A stretch of DNA of 34,520 bases from Bordetella parapertussis (GTDB lineage: Bacteria > Pseudomonadota > Gammaproteobacteria > Burkholderiales > SG8-41). Location of the stretch: positions 1-34,520 of the forward strand of contig CAMDSO010000034.1 of NCBI GenBank assembly GCA_945906935.1, written 5' to 3'. Both the position numbers and the translations under genes were made by a program. Under the pieces are notes generated by a model. It saw only the letters and a list, made by a program, of their open reading frames with translations. It made no database searches and had not been told where the DNA came from. Below, piece by piece: positions 16,334-25,563 of the stretch (the stretch's first letter is position 1; each line of letters begins with the position of its first letter).

Positions 16334-17731
16334 ATGTCGTTTGAGTCGCTCGGGTTGCTACCCGAGCTGTTGCACGCAATTGCCGATCAGGGCTACACCG
16401 AGCCGACACCGATTCAGCTCAAGGCCATCCCTCCCGTTCTCGCCAGACATGACATGATGGCTTGCGCCCAGACCGGTACCGGAAAAACCGCCGGCTTCGC
16501 CCTGCCCATTTTGCAGCTGTTGGCCCCCCAGCAAAGCTCCAGCCCATCGCCGGCGCGCCACCCGATCCGCGCCCTGATGCTGACGCCGACCCGCGAGCTT
16601 GCCGCACAGGTCGAGGAAAACGTCCGCGCCTACGCGAAATATATGAGCCTGCGTTCAGCGGTGGTGTTTGGTGGTGTGGACATCGATCCGCAAATCAAGG
16701 CCCTGCGTGCCGGCGTCGAAATCCTCGTTGCCACCCCCGGCCGCCTGCTCGACCACGTGCAACAAAAAACGGTCAATTTGTCGCGCGTCGAGATTCTGGT
16801 GCTCGATGAGGCCGATCGCATGCTCGACATGGGCTTCATGCCCGACATCAAACGCATCCTGTCGCTGCTGCCGGCCGAACGCCAGAGCTTGTTGTTTTCG
16901 GCCACCTTCTCGGAAGACATCAAGCGCCTCGCCAACCAGATGCTGCGCACCCCGGTGTCGATCGAAGTCGCGCGCCGCAATGCGCCGGCCGATCTGGTAA
17001 CCCACCGGATGTTCGAGGTCGACTCCGAACACAAGGGCGCCCTACTGGCCCACCTGATCAAAAGCCGCGACATGCAGCAGGTTCTGGTTTTCGTGCGCAC
17101 CAAACGCGATGCCAACCGCCTGATGCGCGAACTGCAACGTGACGGCGTGCCGGCAACCGCCATCCACAGCGACCGCACCCAGGGTGAACGCATGCAGGCG
17201 CTGGAGGAATTCAAGAACGGGACCATGAAAGTAATGGTCGCCACCGATATCGCCGCGCGCGGACTCGATATTGAACAACTGCCCTTCGTGATCAATTACG
17301 AACTGCCGTATGCGGCTGAAGATTACATACACCGCATCGGCCGCACCGGCCGTGCCGGCAGTCCGGGCGAAGCAATTTCACTCGTCTGCGGCGAAGAAAA
17401 ACGCATGCTGGACGATATTGAACGCGAGTTAAAGCGCAAGCTTGAACGTCTGCCGATGCCGGAGCTGGCGACCGGCCGTTCACGCCCGCCGCGTCACCAT
17501 GAAGAACGCAGCAGCAGCGAACACCACGCACCACGCAGCACGGCGCGTCCCGCGCCGGCAAGAACAGCACCACCGCCGGCAGCAGGCGGTTTTGATTTCA
17601 ACAAGCCGTATGAGCCTAAAGCTGGGAGCGGCAGCAACGCCAGCACACAGGCACAAACACCGCTTCGCTCAGCGTTACGCCGGCAAACCGCCGCGCTACT
17701 TGGTGGTCTGGCGAAAAAACCTGAACTTTAG
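16334..17731 (+). CDS. rhlE: ATP-dependent DEAD-box RNA helicase, RhlE type
   Basis: The helicase unwinds RNA duplexes in ribosome assembly and RNA decay. From the ATG at 16334 (AGGAG at 16320-16324, 9 bases upstream) it has 465 residues. All motifs are in order: the Q motif ([14 protein letters not shown], then TPIQ), motif I AQTGTGKT (45-52), Ia PTRELAAQV, Ib [32 protein letters not shown] and [12 protein letters not shown]. From about residue 385 the tail is Arg/Pro/His/Ala-rich and low complexity, a typical RNA-binding extension of RhlE proteins. The longer frame from 16259 starts upstream of the ribosome-binding site and is rejected. Its stop overlaps the stop of the convergent molybdoprotein gene. 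Confidence 0.93.
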   Translation: MSFESLGLLPELLHAIADQGYTEPTPIQLKAIPPVLARHDMMACAQTGTGKTAGFALPILQLLAPQQSSSPSPARHPIRALMLTPTRELAAQVEENVRAYAKYMSLRSAVVFGGVDIDPQIKALRAGVEILVATPGRLLDHVQQKTVNLSRVEILVLDEADRMLDMGFMPDIKRILSLLPAERQSLLFSATFSEDIKRLANQMLRTPVSIEVARRNAPADLVTHRMFEVDSEHKGALLAHLIKSRDMQQVLVFVRTKRDANRLMRELQRDGVPATAIHSDRTQGERMQALEEFKNGTMKVMVATDIAARGLDIEQLPFVINYELPYAAEDYIHRIGRTGRAGSPGEAISLVCGEEKRMLDDIERELKRKLERLPMPELATGRSRPPRHHEERSSSEHHAPRSTARPAPARTAPPPAAGGFDFNKPYEPKAGSGSNASTQAQTPLRSALRRQTAALLGGLAKKPEL

Positions 17732-18492
17732 GAACCGCTGAACCAGTTGTAACCCTGGTCCTCCCAGTAGCCGCCAGGGTTTTCATTGGTGACAAAAATC
17801 GCCACGACATGCTTGGGATTCTTGAAACCCAGCTTGGTCGGGATGCGCAGCTTCAGCGGAAAGCCGTAGCGCACCGGCAAAATCTGATCGACAAACTTGA
17901 ACGTCATCTGCGTCTGCGGATGCAACGCGGTAGGCATGTCGATACTGGTGTAGTAATCGTCGGCGCACTTGAAGCCGACATACTTCGCGGAGAGATCCGC
18001 GCCGACGTGCTGCAGGAATGTTCTAAACGTCACCCCCGTCCACTTGCCGATGGCGCTCCACCCCTCGACACAAATGTGGCGCGTAATCTGGCTCGATTGC
18101 GGCAGCGCGTAGAGCTGATCCAGCGTCCAGGATGATTTCTCGCGCACCAACCCGCCCACCTCCAGCTTGTAGGTGGATGCATCAATGCGCGGCGCTGCAG
18201 ATTCACTGTAAAACGCGTTGAACGGAAACGGCTGCGTAATCGCACTCTCCGGGTAGGTCGGTGCCAGCTTGTCCGGATCAAAGATGGCCGCCTGCACCGC
18301 GTCGTTCCAGCGCGACATGCTCCACAACACCTTCTGCACACTGTCGGCGTCCGTGACATCGCAGCCTGTTAGCATGCTCAGCGCGCCCAGGCTGAGGCCC
18401 TTATTCAAAAAAATCCGGCGCTCGAGACTGACGATTTCACGGCTTGGCGCGACGAGGTTGCGATCCGGCTTACCTGCGTTAAAAAGGCTCAT
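17728..18492 (-). CDS. Sulfite-oxidase-fold molybdopterin-dependent oxidoreductase
   Basis: The family binds a mononuclear molybdopterin cofactor and transfers oxygen atoms to or from small substrates (sulfite, or protein methionine sulfoxide for MsrP). This 254-residue protein has the cofactor segment [16 protein letters not shown] with the Mo-ligating Cys at 141. The [11 protein letters not shown] and [11 protein letters not shown] motifs follow. At the N-terminus a twin-arginine-like ERRIFLNKG (RR 25-26) leads to a hydrophobic stretch and a lipobox LTGC (41-44), suggesting Tat export and lipid anchoring, which is inference. The last codons overlap the rhlE end. The first 4 bases overlap the cytochrome b stop (ATGA), so the two form a catalytic plus membrane-cytochrome pair like MsrPQ or a sulfite dehydrogenase. 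The substrate is not determined. Confidence 0.88.
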   Translation of the reverse strand: MSLFNAGKPDRNLVAPSREIVSLERRIFLNKGLSLGALSMLTGCDVTDADSVQKVLWSMSRWNDAVQAAIFDPDKLAPTYPESAITQPFPFNAFYSESAAPRIDASTYKLEVGGLVREKSSWTLDQLYALPQSSQITRHICVEGWSAIGKWTGVTFRTFLQHVGADLSAKYVGFKCADDYYTSIDMPTALHPQTQMTFKFVDQILPVRYGFPLKLRIPTKLGFKNPKHVVAIFVTNENPGGYWEDQGYNWFSGS

Positions 18493-19145
18493 TTCAACCC
18501 TCCTTCATTTCCGTCTGCGGCAATGCGTCCGCTCAACATCGATCGCAGCGTGCGCGGCACCAACACCACCATCACCACATGCACAGTGATGAATACCATC
18601 GTCATCACCATCGCAAAAAAATGTACCAGACGGGCCCCTTCGTATCCGCCCATCAGCGCAGCCATCACTTGAAACTGCACCGGCTTCCAGATGGCAAGAC
18701 CGGACAACACCAGCACCAACAACAGGCCAATCACCCCGAGGTAAGCCGCACGCTGCACCGCGTTATAAACCCCCGGTTGATGAGAGATTTTTCCGCGCAT
18801 CGCCATTTTGCAATCGCGCCATAGCATCTGCGGCGTCAACGGCAGGAAATTTGACCTAAAATGCCGCGTCCAGAGGCCATAGGCCACATAGACGACTACA
18901 TTCACGACCAGTAGCCACATTGCGGCAAAATGCCACTGCAGGGCCCCGCCCAACCAACCACCAATCGTTAGTTCGCGGGGGAATTTGAAAGCAAACAGCG
19001 GTGCCGCGTTGTAAATACGCCAGCCGCTGGCAACCATCAACAACATTGCGAAGACATTGATCCAGTGCGTCCATCGTATCGTCAAAGGATGAATTTTTCG
19101 AGTGCCCGCGCCCTGCGCCTGTGTCACTGCCATTGCTTCCCCCAT
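18489..19145 (-). CDS. Membrane cytochrome b561-type subunit
   Basis: This 218-residue protein has four to five transmembrane helices and histidines placed to ligate b-type haem: H27 (RWTHWINVF), H72 (WHFAAMW), H175 (LVHFFAMV) and H189 (VHVVMVVLVP). It resembles the cytochrome b561/Ni-hydrogenase/thiosulfate-reductase cytochrome b superfamily. It would link the quinone pool to the co-transcribed molybdoprotein, whose start overlaps its stop by 4 bases. The start may instead be the ATG at 19133, which is preceded by GGGGG at about 5 bases. MsrQ is the alternative functional analogue, but MsrQ has a different fold (ferric-reductase-like), so I favour a cytochrome b561 partner. Confidence 0.88.
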   Translation of the reverse strand: MGEAMAVTQAQGAGTRKIHPLTIRWTHWINVFAMLLMVASGWRIYNAAPLFAFKFPRELTIGGWLGGALQWHFAAMWLLVVNVVVYVAYGLWTRHFRSNFLPLTPQMLWRDCKMAMRGKISHQPGVYNAVQRAAYLGVIGLLLVLVLSGLAIWKPVQFQVMAALMGGYEGARLVHFFAMVMTMVFITVHVVMVVLVPRTLRSMLSGRIAADGNEGGLK

Positions 19146-19193
19146 AATTCACGCCTGATCTCTCGTCCGTTACAAATTCTTGCAGACTGCCAT

Positions 19194-19211
19194 TATCTAC
19201 GCAAGCAGATA
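19194..19211. promoter_or_regulatory. Candidate operator palindrome between divergent sulfur genes
   Basis: TATCT and AGATA arms are separated by 8 bases, midway between the divergent cytochrome b and TauE-type genes. The position fits a regulator site, but the arms are short and could be chance. No regulator gene is in this cluster. Confidence 0.2.
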
Positions 19212-19251
19212 GTCGGGCGAGTCGCGTCATCCTTACAGTTCCTTGCGCAGC

Positions 19252-19992
19252 ATGGATAACCTCGGTCCGCTGCAAATCATTTATGCCTGCGCCGTGGTCG
19301 TAATGTCCTATGCGATACGCGGCAGTGCCGGCTTTGGCGCGGTGACGATCCCGCTACTCGCCCTCGTGCTGCCGATGAAAATCATCGTGCCAGTGGTCAC
19401 CGTATTTGGCGTCCTGTCATCCTGCTCGATCCTCGCCGGTGACGCCCGCCACGTCATCTGGCGCGAGTTGTGGCAGGTATTGCCGTCATCATTGATCGGT
19501 GCCGCGATTGGCCTTTATTTTTTTAATGTGTTTGAAGCGGCAACCATCGCGCACGGCCTCGGCGTAGTAGTGCTGTGCTACGGTAGCCATGGGCTCTACC
19601 GCTCAATCAAACCCGGTATCACACCGCCACTTCCAATGCGTCTGATGCGTCCGCTGACCGGCATCACCGCCGGCATCTCCGGCACGCTATTCGGCTCCAT
19701 GGCCGGCATGTTCTACGCCGTGTATCTGGACATGAAGCGGCTCGACAAAGATCACTTCCGCGCCACCATGGCGGCGATGTTGTTCGTATTGGGCGGTGTG
19801 CGCGGCGTCGGCTACTTTGCAATGGGCGCGTTTAATCGCGAAGCCTTGATCGCCTGCGCCTGCGGACTGCCTCTGATGCTGCTCGGCGCCTTTCTCGGCA
19901 ACCATATCCACGCCAACCTTGACCAGCCGATGTTTCGCCGCTTCATCGCCATTCTTCTGATTATCAGCGGCGTGCCGCTGTTGATGATCTAA
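19252..19992 (+). CDS. TauE/SafE family sulfite/anion exporter
   Basis: This is an inner-membrane permease of the TauE/SafE (DUF81) family, whose members export sulfite, sulfoacetate or related organosulfur anions. It has 246 residues from the ATG at 19252 and about seven to eight hydrophobic segments. The two family half-motifs are visible: RGSAGFGAVTIPLLALVLP (about 21-39) and GITAGISGTLFGSMAGMFYAVYL in the middle. An in-frame TTG lies three codons upstream at 19243. It is divergent from the molybdoprotein/cytochrome pair and 35 bases before the rhodanese gene, so it is probably co-transcribed with the latter. Sulfite as cargo is inferred from family and neighbours only. Confidence 0.87.
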   Translation: MDNLGPLQIIYACAVVVMSYAIRGSAGFGAVTIPLLALVLPMKIIVPVVTVFGVLSSCSILAGDARHVIWRELWQVLPSSLIGAAIGLYFFNVFEAATIAHGLGVVVLCYGSHGLYRSIKPGITPPLPMRLMRPLTGITAGISGTLFGSMAGMFYAVYLDMKRLDKDHFRATMAAMLFVLGGVRGVGYFAMGAFNREALIACACGLPLMLLGAFLGNHIHANLDQPMFRRFIAILLIISGVPLLMI

Positions 19993-20027
19993 TTCAAACC
20001 CGATCTCAAGCCATCCAGGACCATGCC

Positions 20028-21614
20028 ATGACCGACCCGCACCGCAGCGTCAGCCCCGCAGAACTGAAAAACATGTTGCACGACGGCGCCGAAATCGCCT
20101 TGCTCGACGTGCGCGAAGCCGGCCAGTTTGGCGAATCGCATCTGCTCTTCGCCACACCGCTGCCCTACAGCCGGCTCGAACTGGATGCCTTGCGCCTGGT
20201 GCCGCGCAAGAGCGCGCGCATCGTTCTCTGCGACGATGGTTACACGGGAATCGCGGCGGGGGCCGCAGCCAAATTGCGCGCCCTGGGCTACACCGATGTC
20301 GCGCTATTGAACGGCGGCGTACGCGCCTGGGCGGCGGCACGTTACAGCCTGTTTCGCGGCGTCAACGTGCCAAGCAAAACACTCGGTGAACTGGTCGAAC
20401 ACGCCTGCCACACACCGCGTATCACCGCGCAGGAACTGGTGCGCATGCAAGAGGCCGGTGAAGACTTCATCATCCTCGACGGGCGTCCGTTCAACGAGTA
20501 CCAAAAGATGAACATCCCTGGCGGCATCTGCTGTCCGAACGCCGAGTTGCCGTATCGCATCGCCACGCTCGCACCGAACCCGAAGACGAAAATTGTCGTC
20601 AACTGCGCAGGGCGCACCCGTTCCATCATCGGTGCGCAGACCCTGATTAATTTCGGCGTTGCCAACCCGGTGGTGGCTCTCGAAAACGGCACCCAGGGCT
20701 GGTACCTTGCCGACCTGAAACTGGAAAAACAGGCGACCCGCCGTTATCCCGATAAGATCGACCCCGCCAGCCTGCCCGCCGCCCGCGCCGCCGCAGAGCG
20801 CCTGATGCAACGCTTCAACATCCGCGCAGTGGCCGCCACCGAAGTCAGTACCTGGCTGCAAGACCAGACCCGCACCACCTATCTCTGCGACGTGCGCACA
20901 CCGGAGGAATTTGCGCGCGACGCGATCCGCGGCAGCGTGCACGCACCCGGCGGGCAATTAATTCAGGCTACCGATCAATGGGCGGCGGTACGTCATGCAC
21001 GCGTCGTCTTGATCGACAGCGACGGTGTTCGCGCGCCGGTGGTCGCCAGCTGGCTGGTGCAGCTTGGCTATGACGTCAGCGTTTTACGCGATGGCATCCA
21101 CTCGGGATTGCGCGTGCCACCCGTAGAAATGGTCGCCCTGCCAGAGCTGCCGCAGATCACTGCCGTAGCGCTAAAGGAAGCGCTTGAATCAAAACGCGCG
21201 ACCGCCATTGATCTGAACTACAGCATGGATTACCGCCGCGCCCATGTGCCGGGCACCCGCTGGAGCAATCGCGCAAAAATCAACACCGATGTGCGCAAAA
21301 TCAGCGGACCGCTGGTGTTGATTGCCGATGACGTCGGGGTCGCCCAACTGGCCGCCACCGAACTTAGGACGGGTGGCCGTAGTGACATCAGTATCCTGGA
21401 CGGTGGCGTGGCCGCCTGGAAGGCCGCTGATTTTCCGACGGAAGCCTCGCCGGCCAAACCGGCTGATGAGGAATGCATCGACCATTTATTCTTCGTGCAT
21501 GACCGGCATGCCGGCAACCGCGCCGCCATGCTGCAATACCTCGCTTGGGAAACCGGTTTGCTGGCACAACTCGACGCACAGGAGCGCGCCGAATTTAACG
21601 TCCAAACACTGTAG
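20028..21614 (+). CDS. Four-domain rhodanese (sulfurtransferase) protein
   Basis: Rhodaneses move sulfane sulfur through a persulfidated Cys. The 528 residues contain four rhodanese-like domains: about 8-107, 131-230, 268-365 and 376-470, followed by a 55-residue helical tail. Domain 1 has an active-site loop with Cys68 (VLCDDGYTG) and domain 2 has Cys193 (VNCAGRTRS). Domain 3 has Asp at the Cys position (LIDSDGVRAP, D330) and domain 4 has Ala (LIADDVGV), so these two are probably non-catalytic. AGGA lies 7 bases before the ATG. No signal peptide is visible, so it should be cytoplasmic. It follows the TauE-type exporter by 35 bases. The substrate or acceptor is not known. Confidence 0.9.
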   Translation: MTDPHRSVSPAELKNMLHDGAEIALLDVREAGQFGESHLLFATPLPYSRLELDALRLVPRKSARIVLCDDGYTGIAAGAAAKLRALGYTDVALLNGGVRAWAAARYSLFRGVNVPSKTLGELVEHACHTPRITAQELVRMQEAGEDFIILDGRPFNEYQKMNIPGGICCPNAELPYRIATLAPNPKTKIVVNCAGRTRSIIGAQTLINFGVANPVVALENGTQGWYLADLKLEKQATRRYPDKIDPASLPAARAAAERLMQRFNIRAVAATEVSTWLQDQTRTTYLCDVRTPEEFARDAIRGSVHAPGGQLIQATDQWAAVRHARVVLIDSDGVRAPVVASWLVQLGYDVSVLRDGIHSGLRVPPVEMVALPELPQITAVALKEALESKRATAIDLNYSMDYRRAHVPGTRWSNRAKINTDVRKISGPLVLIADDVGVAQLAATELRTGGRSDISILDGGVAAWKAADFPTEASPAKPADEECIDHLFFVHDRHAGNRAAMLQYLAWETGLLAQLDAQERAEFNVQTL

Positions 21615-21620
21615 GCCGGC

Positions 21621-21650
21621 GGCGCCGACAACTGCCGGCGCTGCGCAGTT
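21621..21650. terminator. Inverted repeats between convergent rhodanese and Bug genes
   Basis: Two overlapping hairpins are possible in the gap. One is GCGCCG/CGGCGC (21622-21627 with 21636-21641). The other is AACTGC/GCAGTT (21630-21635 with 21645-21650). They are GC-rich but lack a T run on either strand, so intrinsic termination is doubtful. Confidence 0.3.
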
Positions 21651-22626
21651 AGTTCACCTGGGCGCCGGACTCCTTGACCATACGCGCCCACTTCGCCGCC
21701 TCGACCTTGAGCATTTCACCAAACTGCTCGGGCGTCTCCTGCCAGGCAACTTCCTGGCCGGCGTTAAGCAACTGCTTTTGCACCTCGGGCGCTTTCACCA
21801 TGCGCAGCAATTCGCCATGTAGTTTCATCACGACCTCGCGCGGCGTGCCTTTCGGTGCGGCGACGCCAAACCACGCCGTCACGTCATAACCTTTGATGCC
21901 GGCCTCGGCCACCGTCGGTATATCAGGGAGCTCGGGCGAGCGCTTGCCGCTAGTCACCGCCAGCGCACGCAGTTTGCCGGCACGTATTTGCGGCAGCATG
22001 CCGGCGATCCCGGGAAAGCCTACCGTCACCTGCCCGCTCAGCAAGTCCGCCGTTGCCGGACCGCTGCCACGGTAAGGGATGTGCACCATATCGATCCCGG
22101 CCATTTTGGTAAACAACGCCCCGGTCAGATGCTGGGTACTGCCGTTGCCTGAAGAAGCGTAGTCGATCTTGCCCGGCTTGGCCTTGGCCAGTGCAATCAA
22201 CTCCTTGACACTCTTCGCCGGCAGGGAGGGATGCACCACGATCACGTTGGGCGCACTGGTCACCTGCGTCACCGGTGCGAAATCAGCCACCGAATCGTAG
22301 ACCAGCTTTTTATAAAGGGCGGCACTGACAAAATGCGTGTTGCTGATCATCAGCAAGCTGTAACCGTCAGGGGGCGCCTTGGCCACCGACTCCGCGCCAA
22401 TCGTCGAGCCCGCACCCGGGCGGTTATCAACGATCACCTGCTGCCCCAGCGCCTCGGTCATCTTCTGCGTCAGAATACGCCCCGGCACATCGGCCGCACC
22501 GCCTGGAGAAAACGGCACAACAAGCCGCAGTGGCCGGTTGGGAAAGGTTTGGGCCACAGCGCCATTGATCATCACCAGCGAAGCAAACATCGCCAGGCAT
22601 GCCGTCTTGTAGTGTTGAGGGGTCAT
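21649..22626 (-). CDS. Bug/TctC family tripartite tricarboxylate transporter substrate-binding protein
   Basis: This is a periplasmic binding protein that would capture a carboxylated substrate. From the ATG at 22626 (GGAGC about 5 bases upstream) it has 325 residues. The signal peptide ends at AVA near residue 25, followed by the Bug signature FPNRPLRLVVPFSPGGAADVPGR, then IVDNRPGAG and HIPYRGSGPATADLLSGQV. The frame is open to 22713, but that extension has no ribosome-binding site. No TctA/TctB membrane genes are adjacent, which is usual for the many orphan Bug proteins of Burkholderiales. The ligand is unknown. The gene is convergent with the rhodanese gene (34-base gap). Confidence 0.93.
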   Translation of the reverse strand: MTPQHYKTACLAMFASLVMINGAVAQTFPNRPLRLVVPFSPGGAADVPGRILTQKMTEALGQQVIVDNRPGAGSTIGAESVAKAPPDGYSLLMISNTHFVSAALYKKLVYDSVADFAPVTQVTSAPNVIVVHPSLPAKSVKELIALAKAKPGKIDYASSGNGSTQHLTGALFTKMAGIDMVHIPYRGSGPATADLLSGQVTVGFPGIAGMLPQIRAGKLRALAVTSGKRSPELPDIPTVAEAGIKGYDVTAWFGVAAPKGTPREVVMKLHGELLRMVKAPEVQKQLLNAGQEVAWQETPEQFGEMLKVEAAKWARMVKESGAQVN

Positions 22627-22740
22627 CGTTGCTCCATGAGAAACAGCACATGTAATGGGCGTAGCCAGCAACGAATTATAACGTGCGCGATCCTGCCGCC
22701 CTTGCGCCATCAAGGGCGACTACTTTCCTCGGTCATCACA

Positions 22741-22776
22741 ATACAAACGGGCGCCGCGATCAACTCGCGGCACCCG
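22741..22776 (-). terminator. Terminator downstream of clpB
   Basis: On the minus strand a 12-bp stem (one G-T pair, arms 22765-22776 and 22748-22759) with a 5-base loop is followed by TTTGTATT. It lies 30 bases past the clpB stop. The stem is strong and the T run imperfect. Confidence 0.65.
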
Positions 22777-22805
22777 CTGTCCGACTCTGCCATTAAGGTA
22801 ATTGC

Positions 22806-25385
22806 TCAAGACTTGGTAAAACGCAAAGCGCCCTTCTCGATATCGATGTGCACTGTATCCTTGGCCGCGAACCCGCCTTCGAGGATGCGCCGCGCCAGCG
22901 GGTTTTCAAGCTCGGACTGGATCGAACGCTTGAGCGGCCGCGCCCCGTAAACCGGATCGAAGCCGGCCTCCGCCACACGTTTAAGCGCTGCATCAGTAAT
23001 CTCAAGCCGGATCTCCATCTTCGCCAGCCGCTTCTCGAGCAGCCCGATCTGCAGGCGCGCAATCGAGGCGATGTTTTTCTCGTCGAGCGCATGGAAGACC
23101 ACGATCTCGTCAATCCGGTTGACGAACTCCGGCCGAAACTGCGCCTTCACCTCGCCCATCACCGCCATTTTTATCAGCTGGTAATCATTACCGCTCATCT
23201 GCTGGATCATCTGCGAGCCAAGGTTGGAGGTCATGACGATGACCGTATTCTTGAAATCCACGGTGCGCCCCTGGCCGTCGGTCATGCGACCGTCGTCGAG
23301 CACCTGCAGCAGCACATTGAACACGTCAGGGTGCGCCTTCTCAACTTCGTCGAGCAGGATCACGGAATACGGTTTGCGCCGCACCGCTTCAGTCAGGTAG
23401 CCGCCCTCTTCATAGCCGACATAGCCGGGCGGTGCGCCGAGCAGGCGGGCGACCGAATGCTTCTCCATGAATTCGCTCATATCGATGCGGATCATGTGTT
23501 CTTCGGAATCGAAAAGGAATTCCGCCAGTGCCTTGCACAACTCCGTCTTGCCGACGCCGGTCGGCCCGAGGAATAGAAACGACCCATACGGTTTGTCCGG
23601 ATCTGCCAAACCCGCACGCGAGCGCCGGATCGCATCGGAGACCATGCGCACCGCTTCGTTCTGCCCGATCACGCGCTGATGCAGACGGTCTTCCATTTGC
23701 AACAGCTTGTCACGCTCACCCTGCATCATCTTCGCGACCGGAATACCGGTGGCGCGCGAGACCACTTCAGCGATCTCTTCGGCGCCGACCTGGGTGCGCA
23801 ACAAACGTGGCTTGGCTCCGGCGACCGGCACAACATCGGCCTGTTTCAGCTGCGCCTCGAGTTTGGGTACCCGACCGTATTGGATCTCGGAGACTTTCTG
23901 CCAGTCCCCCTTGCGCGTGGCGGCTTCCATTTCCAACTTCGCCTTCTCAAGTTCTTCCTTGACGTGCTGCGAACCCTGCACCTGCGCCTTCTCAAACTTC
24001 CACACTTCTTCGAGGTCAGCGTATTCGCGTCCGAGTCGAATGATTTCGTCTTCGAGCGCCGCCAGCCGTTTCTGCGAGGCCTCGTCTTTTTCCTTGCGCA
24101 CCGCTTCGCGTTCGATCTTGAGCTGAATCAGCCGGCGGTCGAGCTTGTCCATCGACTCCGGTTTGGAATCGATTTCCATCTTGATGCGCGAGGCTGCCTC
24201 ATCGATCAGATCGATCGCCTTGTCGGGCAGAAAACGGTCGGTGATATAGCGATGCGACAGCTCAGCGGCCGCAACAATGGCCGGATCGGTGATATCGACG
24301 CCGTGGTGGACCTCGTATTTTTCCTGCAGTCCGCGCAGGATCGCAATCGTGCTCTCCACCGACGGCTCATCAACCAGCACCTTCTGAAAGCGGCGCTCGA
24401 GCGCAGCGTCCTTCTCCACATATTTGCGATACTCGTTGAGCGTGGTGGCGCCGACGCAATGCAACTCGCCGCGCGCCAACGCCGGCTTCAGCATATTGCC
24501 CGCATCAATCGCACCTTCCGCCTTGCCGGCGCCGACCATGGTGTGCAATTCATCGATAAAGACGATGGTGCGGCCGGCATCCTGGGCGATTTCCTTAAGC
24601 ACCGATTTCAAACGCTCTTCGAACTCGCCGCGATATTTAGCACCTGCCAGCATGGCGGCCATATCCAGTGAAAGCACGCGCTTGTTCTTCAACGTCTCCG
24701 GCACCTCGCCATTGACGATGCGCTGCGCAAGCCCCTCGACGATGGCCGTCTTACCGACCCCGGGTTCGCCAATCAACACCGGATTGTTCTTGGTACGACG
24801 CTGCAGGATCTGTATGACCCGGCGGATTTCGTCATCGCGGCCGATCACCGGGTCGAGTTTGCCGACGCGCGCCTGCTCGGTGACATCCACCGTGTATTTC
24901 TTCAGCGCTTCGCGCGCACCCTCGGCCTCCGGATTGCTGACATTCTCGCCGCCGCGCACTGCGTTGACCGCCTGCTCAAGGGCGGCTCGCGTGCCACCGT
25001 GCTGTTTGAACAAACGCCCGGTTTCGCCCTTGTCGCCGGTCAGGGCCAGCAGGAACATCTCCGAGGCGATGAACTGGTCGTCGTGCTTCTGTGCTTCCTT
25101 GTCGGTAAGGTTCAGCAGGCCCGTCAATTCTCGCGCAACATTGACCTCACCGCCTTGACCCTCGACCTTGGGCAGACGCTTGACGGCCGCCGCCAGCGCG
25201 GTCTTCAGCGCCGGCACATTGACGCCGGCACGCGACAGCAAGGACACAGTGCTGCCGTCGTCCTGTTGCAGCAAGGCTTGCAGCAGATGCTGCGGTTCGA
25301 TGTAGGGGTTGTCCTGTCCGACCGCGAGGCTCTGCGCGTTAGAGAACGCCTGTTGAAACTTGGTGGTGAACTTGTCAAATCGCAT
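22806..25385 (-). CDS. clpB: ATP-dependent disaggregase ClpB
   Basis: ClpB is a hexameric AAA+ chaperone that, with DnaK, rescues aggregated proteins after heat shock. The 859 residues match the family (E. coli 857). Present in order are the N-terminal double Clp repeat ([18 protein letters not shown], about 1-145), AAA-1 with Walker A GEPGVGKT near residue 205, the long coiled-coil middle domain (about 400-520), AAA-2 with Walker A GPTGVGKT near 605, and the D2-small domain ([11 protein letters not shown]). There is no ClpP-binding loop. It is monocistronic, with a sigma32 promoter 36 bases upstream and a terminator behind. Confidence 0.98.
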   Translation of the reverse strand: MRFDKFTTKFQQAFSNAQSLAVGQDNPYIEPQHLLQALLQQDDGSTVSLLSRAGVNVPALKTALAAAVKRLPKVEGQGGEVNVARELTGLLNLTDKEAQKHDDQFIASEMFLLALTGDKGETGRLFKQHGGTRAALEQAVNAVRGGENVSNPEAEGAREALKKYTVDVTEQARVGKLDPVIGRDDEIRRVIQILQRRTKNNPVLIGEPGVGKTAIVEGLAQRIVNGEVPETLKNKRVLSLDMAAMLAGAKYRGEFEERLKSVLKEIAQDAGRTIVFIDELHTMVGAGKAEGAIDAGNMLKPALARGELHCVGATTLNEYRKYVEKDAALERRFQKVLVDEPSVESTIAILRGLQEKYEVHHGVDITDPAIVAAAELSHRYITDRFLPDKAIDLIDEAASRIKMEIDSKPESMDKLDRRLIQLKIEREAVRKEKDEASQKRLAALEDEIIRLGREYADLEEVWKFEKAQVQGSQHVKEELEKAKLEMEAATRKGDWQKVSEIQYGRVPKLEAQLKQADVVPVAGAKPRLLRTQVGAEEIAEVVSRATGIPVAKMMQGERDKLLQMEDRLHQRVIGQNEAVRMVSDAIRRSRAGLADPDKPYGSFLFLGPTGVGKTELCKALAEFLFDSEEHMIRIDMSEFMEKHSVARLLGAPPGYVGYEEGGYLTEAVRRKPYSVILLDEVEKAHPDVFNVLLQVLDDGRMTDGQGRTVDFKNTVIVMTSNLGSQMIQQMSGNDYQLIKMAVMGEVKAQFRPEFVNRIDEIVVFHALDEKNIASIARLQIGLLEKRLAKMEIRLEITDAALKRVAEAGFDPVYGARPLKRSIQSELENPLARRILEGGFAAKDTVHIDIEKGALRFTKS

Positions 25386-25420
25386 GATACGACCGGCTCC
25401 CTCTCAATGTCATAGCCTGC

Positions 25421-25447
25421 AAATGGGGTGATTCAGCGTTATTTCAA
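25421..25447 (-). promoter_or_regulatory. Heat-shock (sigma32) promoter of clpB
   Basis: On the minus strand TTGAAA (25442-25447) is followed after 13 bases by CCCCATTT (25421-25428). This is a near-perfect match to the RpoH consensus CTTGAAA-N13-CCCCATNT. It lies just upstream of clpB and predicts a leader of about 28 bases. Confidence 0.88.
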
Positions 25448-25517
25448 TGACCACACCCGGAATAATGGCTCCAGATAGCCTTCAACCACAGGCACGGCAT
25501 CGGCCATACAGGGCTGT

Positions 25518-25554
25518 AAAAAAGGCAGGCGGCCAATCAAAAGAAAATTGCCTA
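25518..25554 (-). terminator. Weak terminator after the small membrane peptide gene
   Basis: On the minus strand AGGCA (25550-25554) and TGCCT (25523-25527) can pair around a 22-base loop and are followed by a T6 run. The stem is short, so confidence is low. Its position between the small frame and the clpB promoter would make the two units separate. Confidence 0.3.
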
Positions 25555-25563
25555 ATACCGTTT

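Noticed and set aside
23679-24671. 330-codon open frame opposite clpB
   Set aside because: Antisense shadow of clpB with no recognisable domain.
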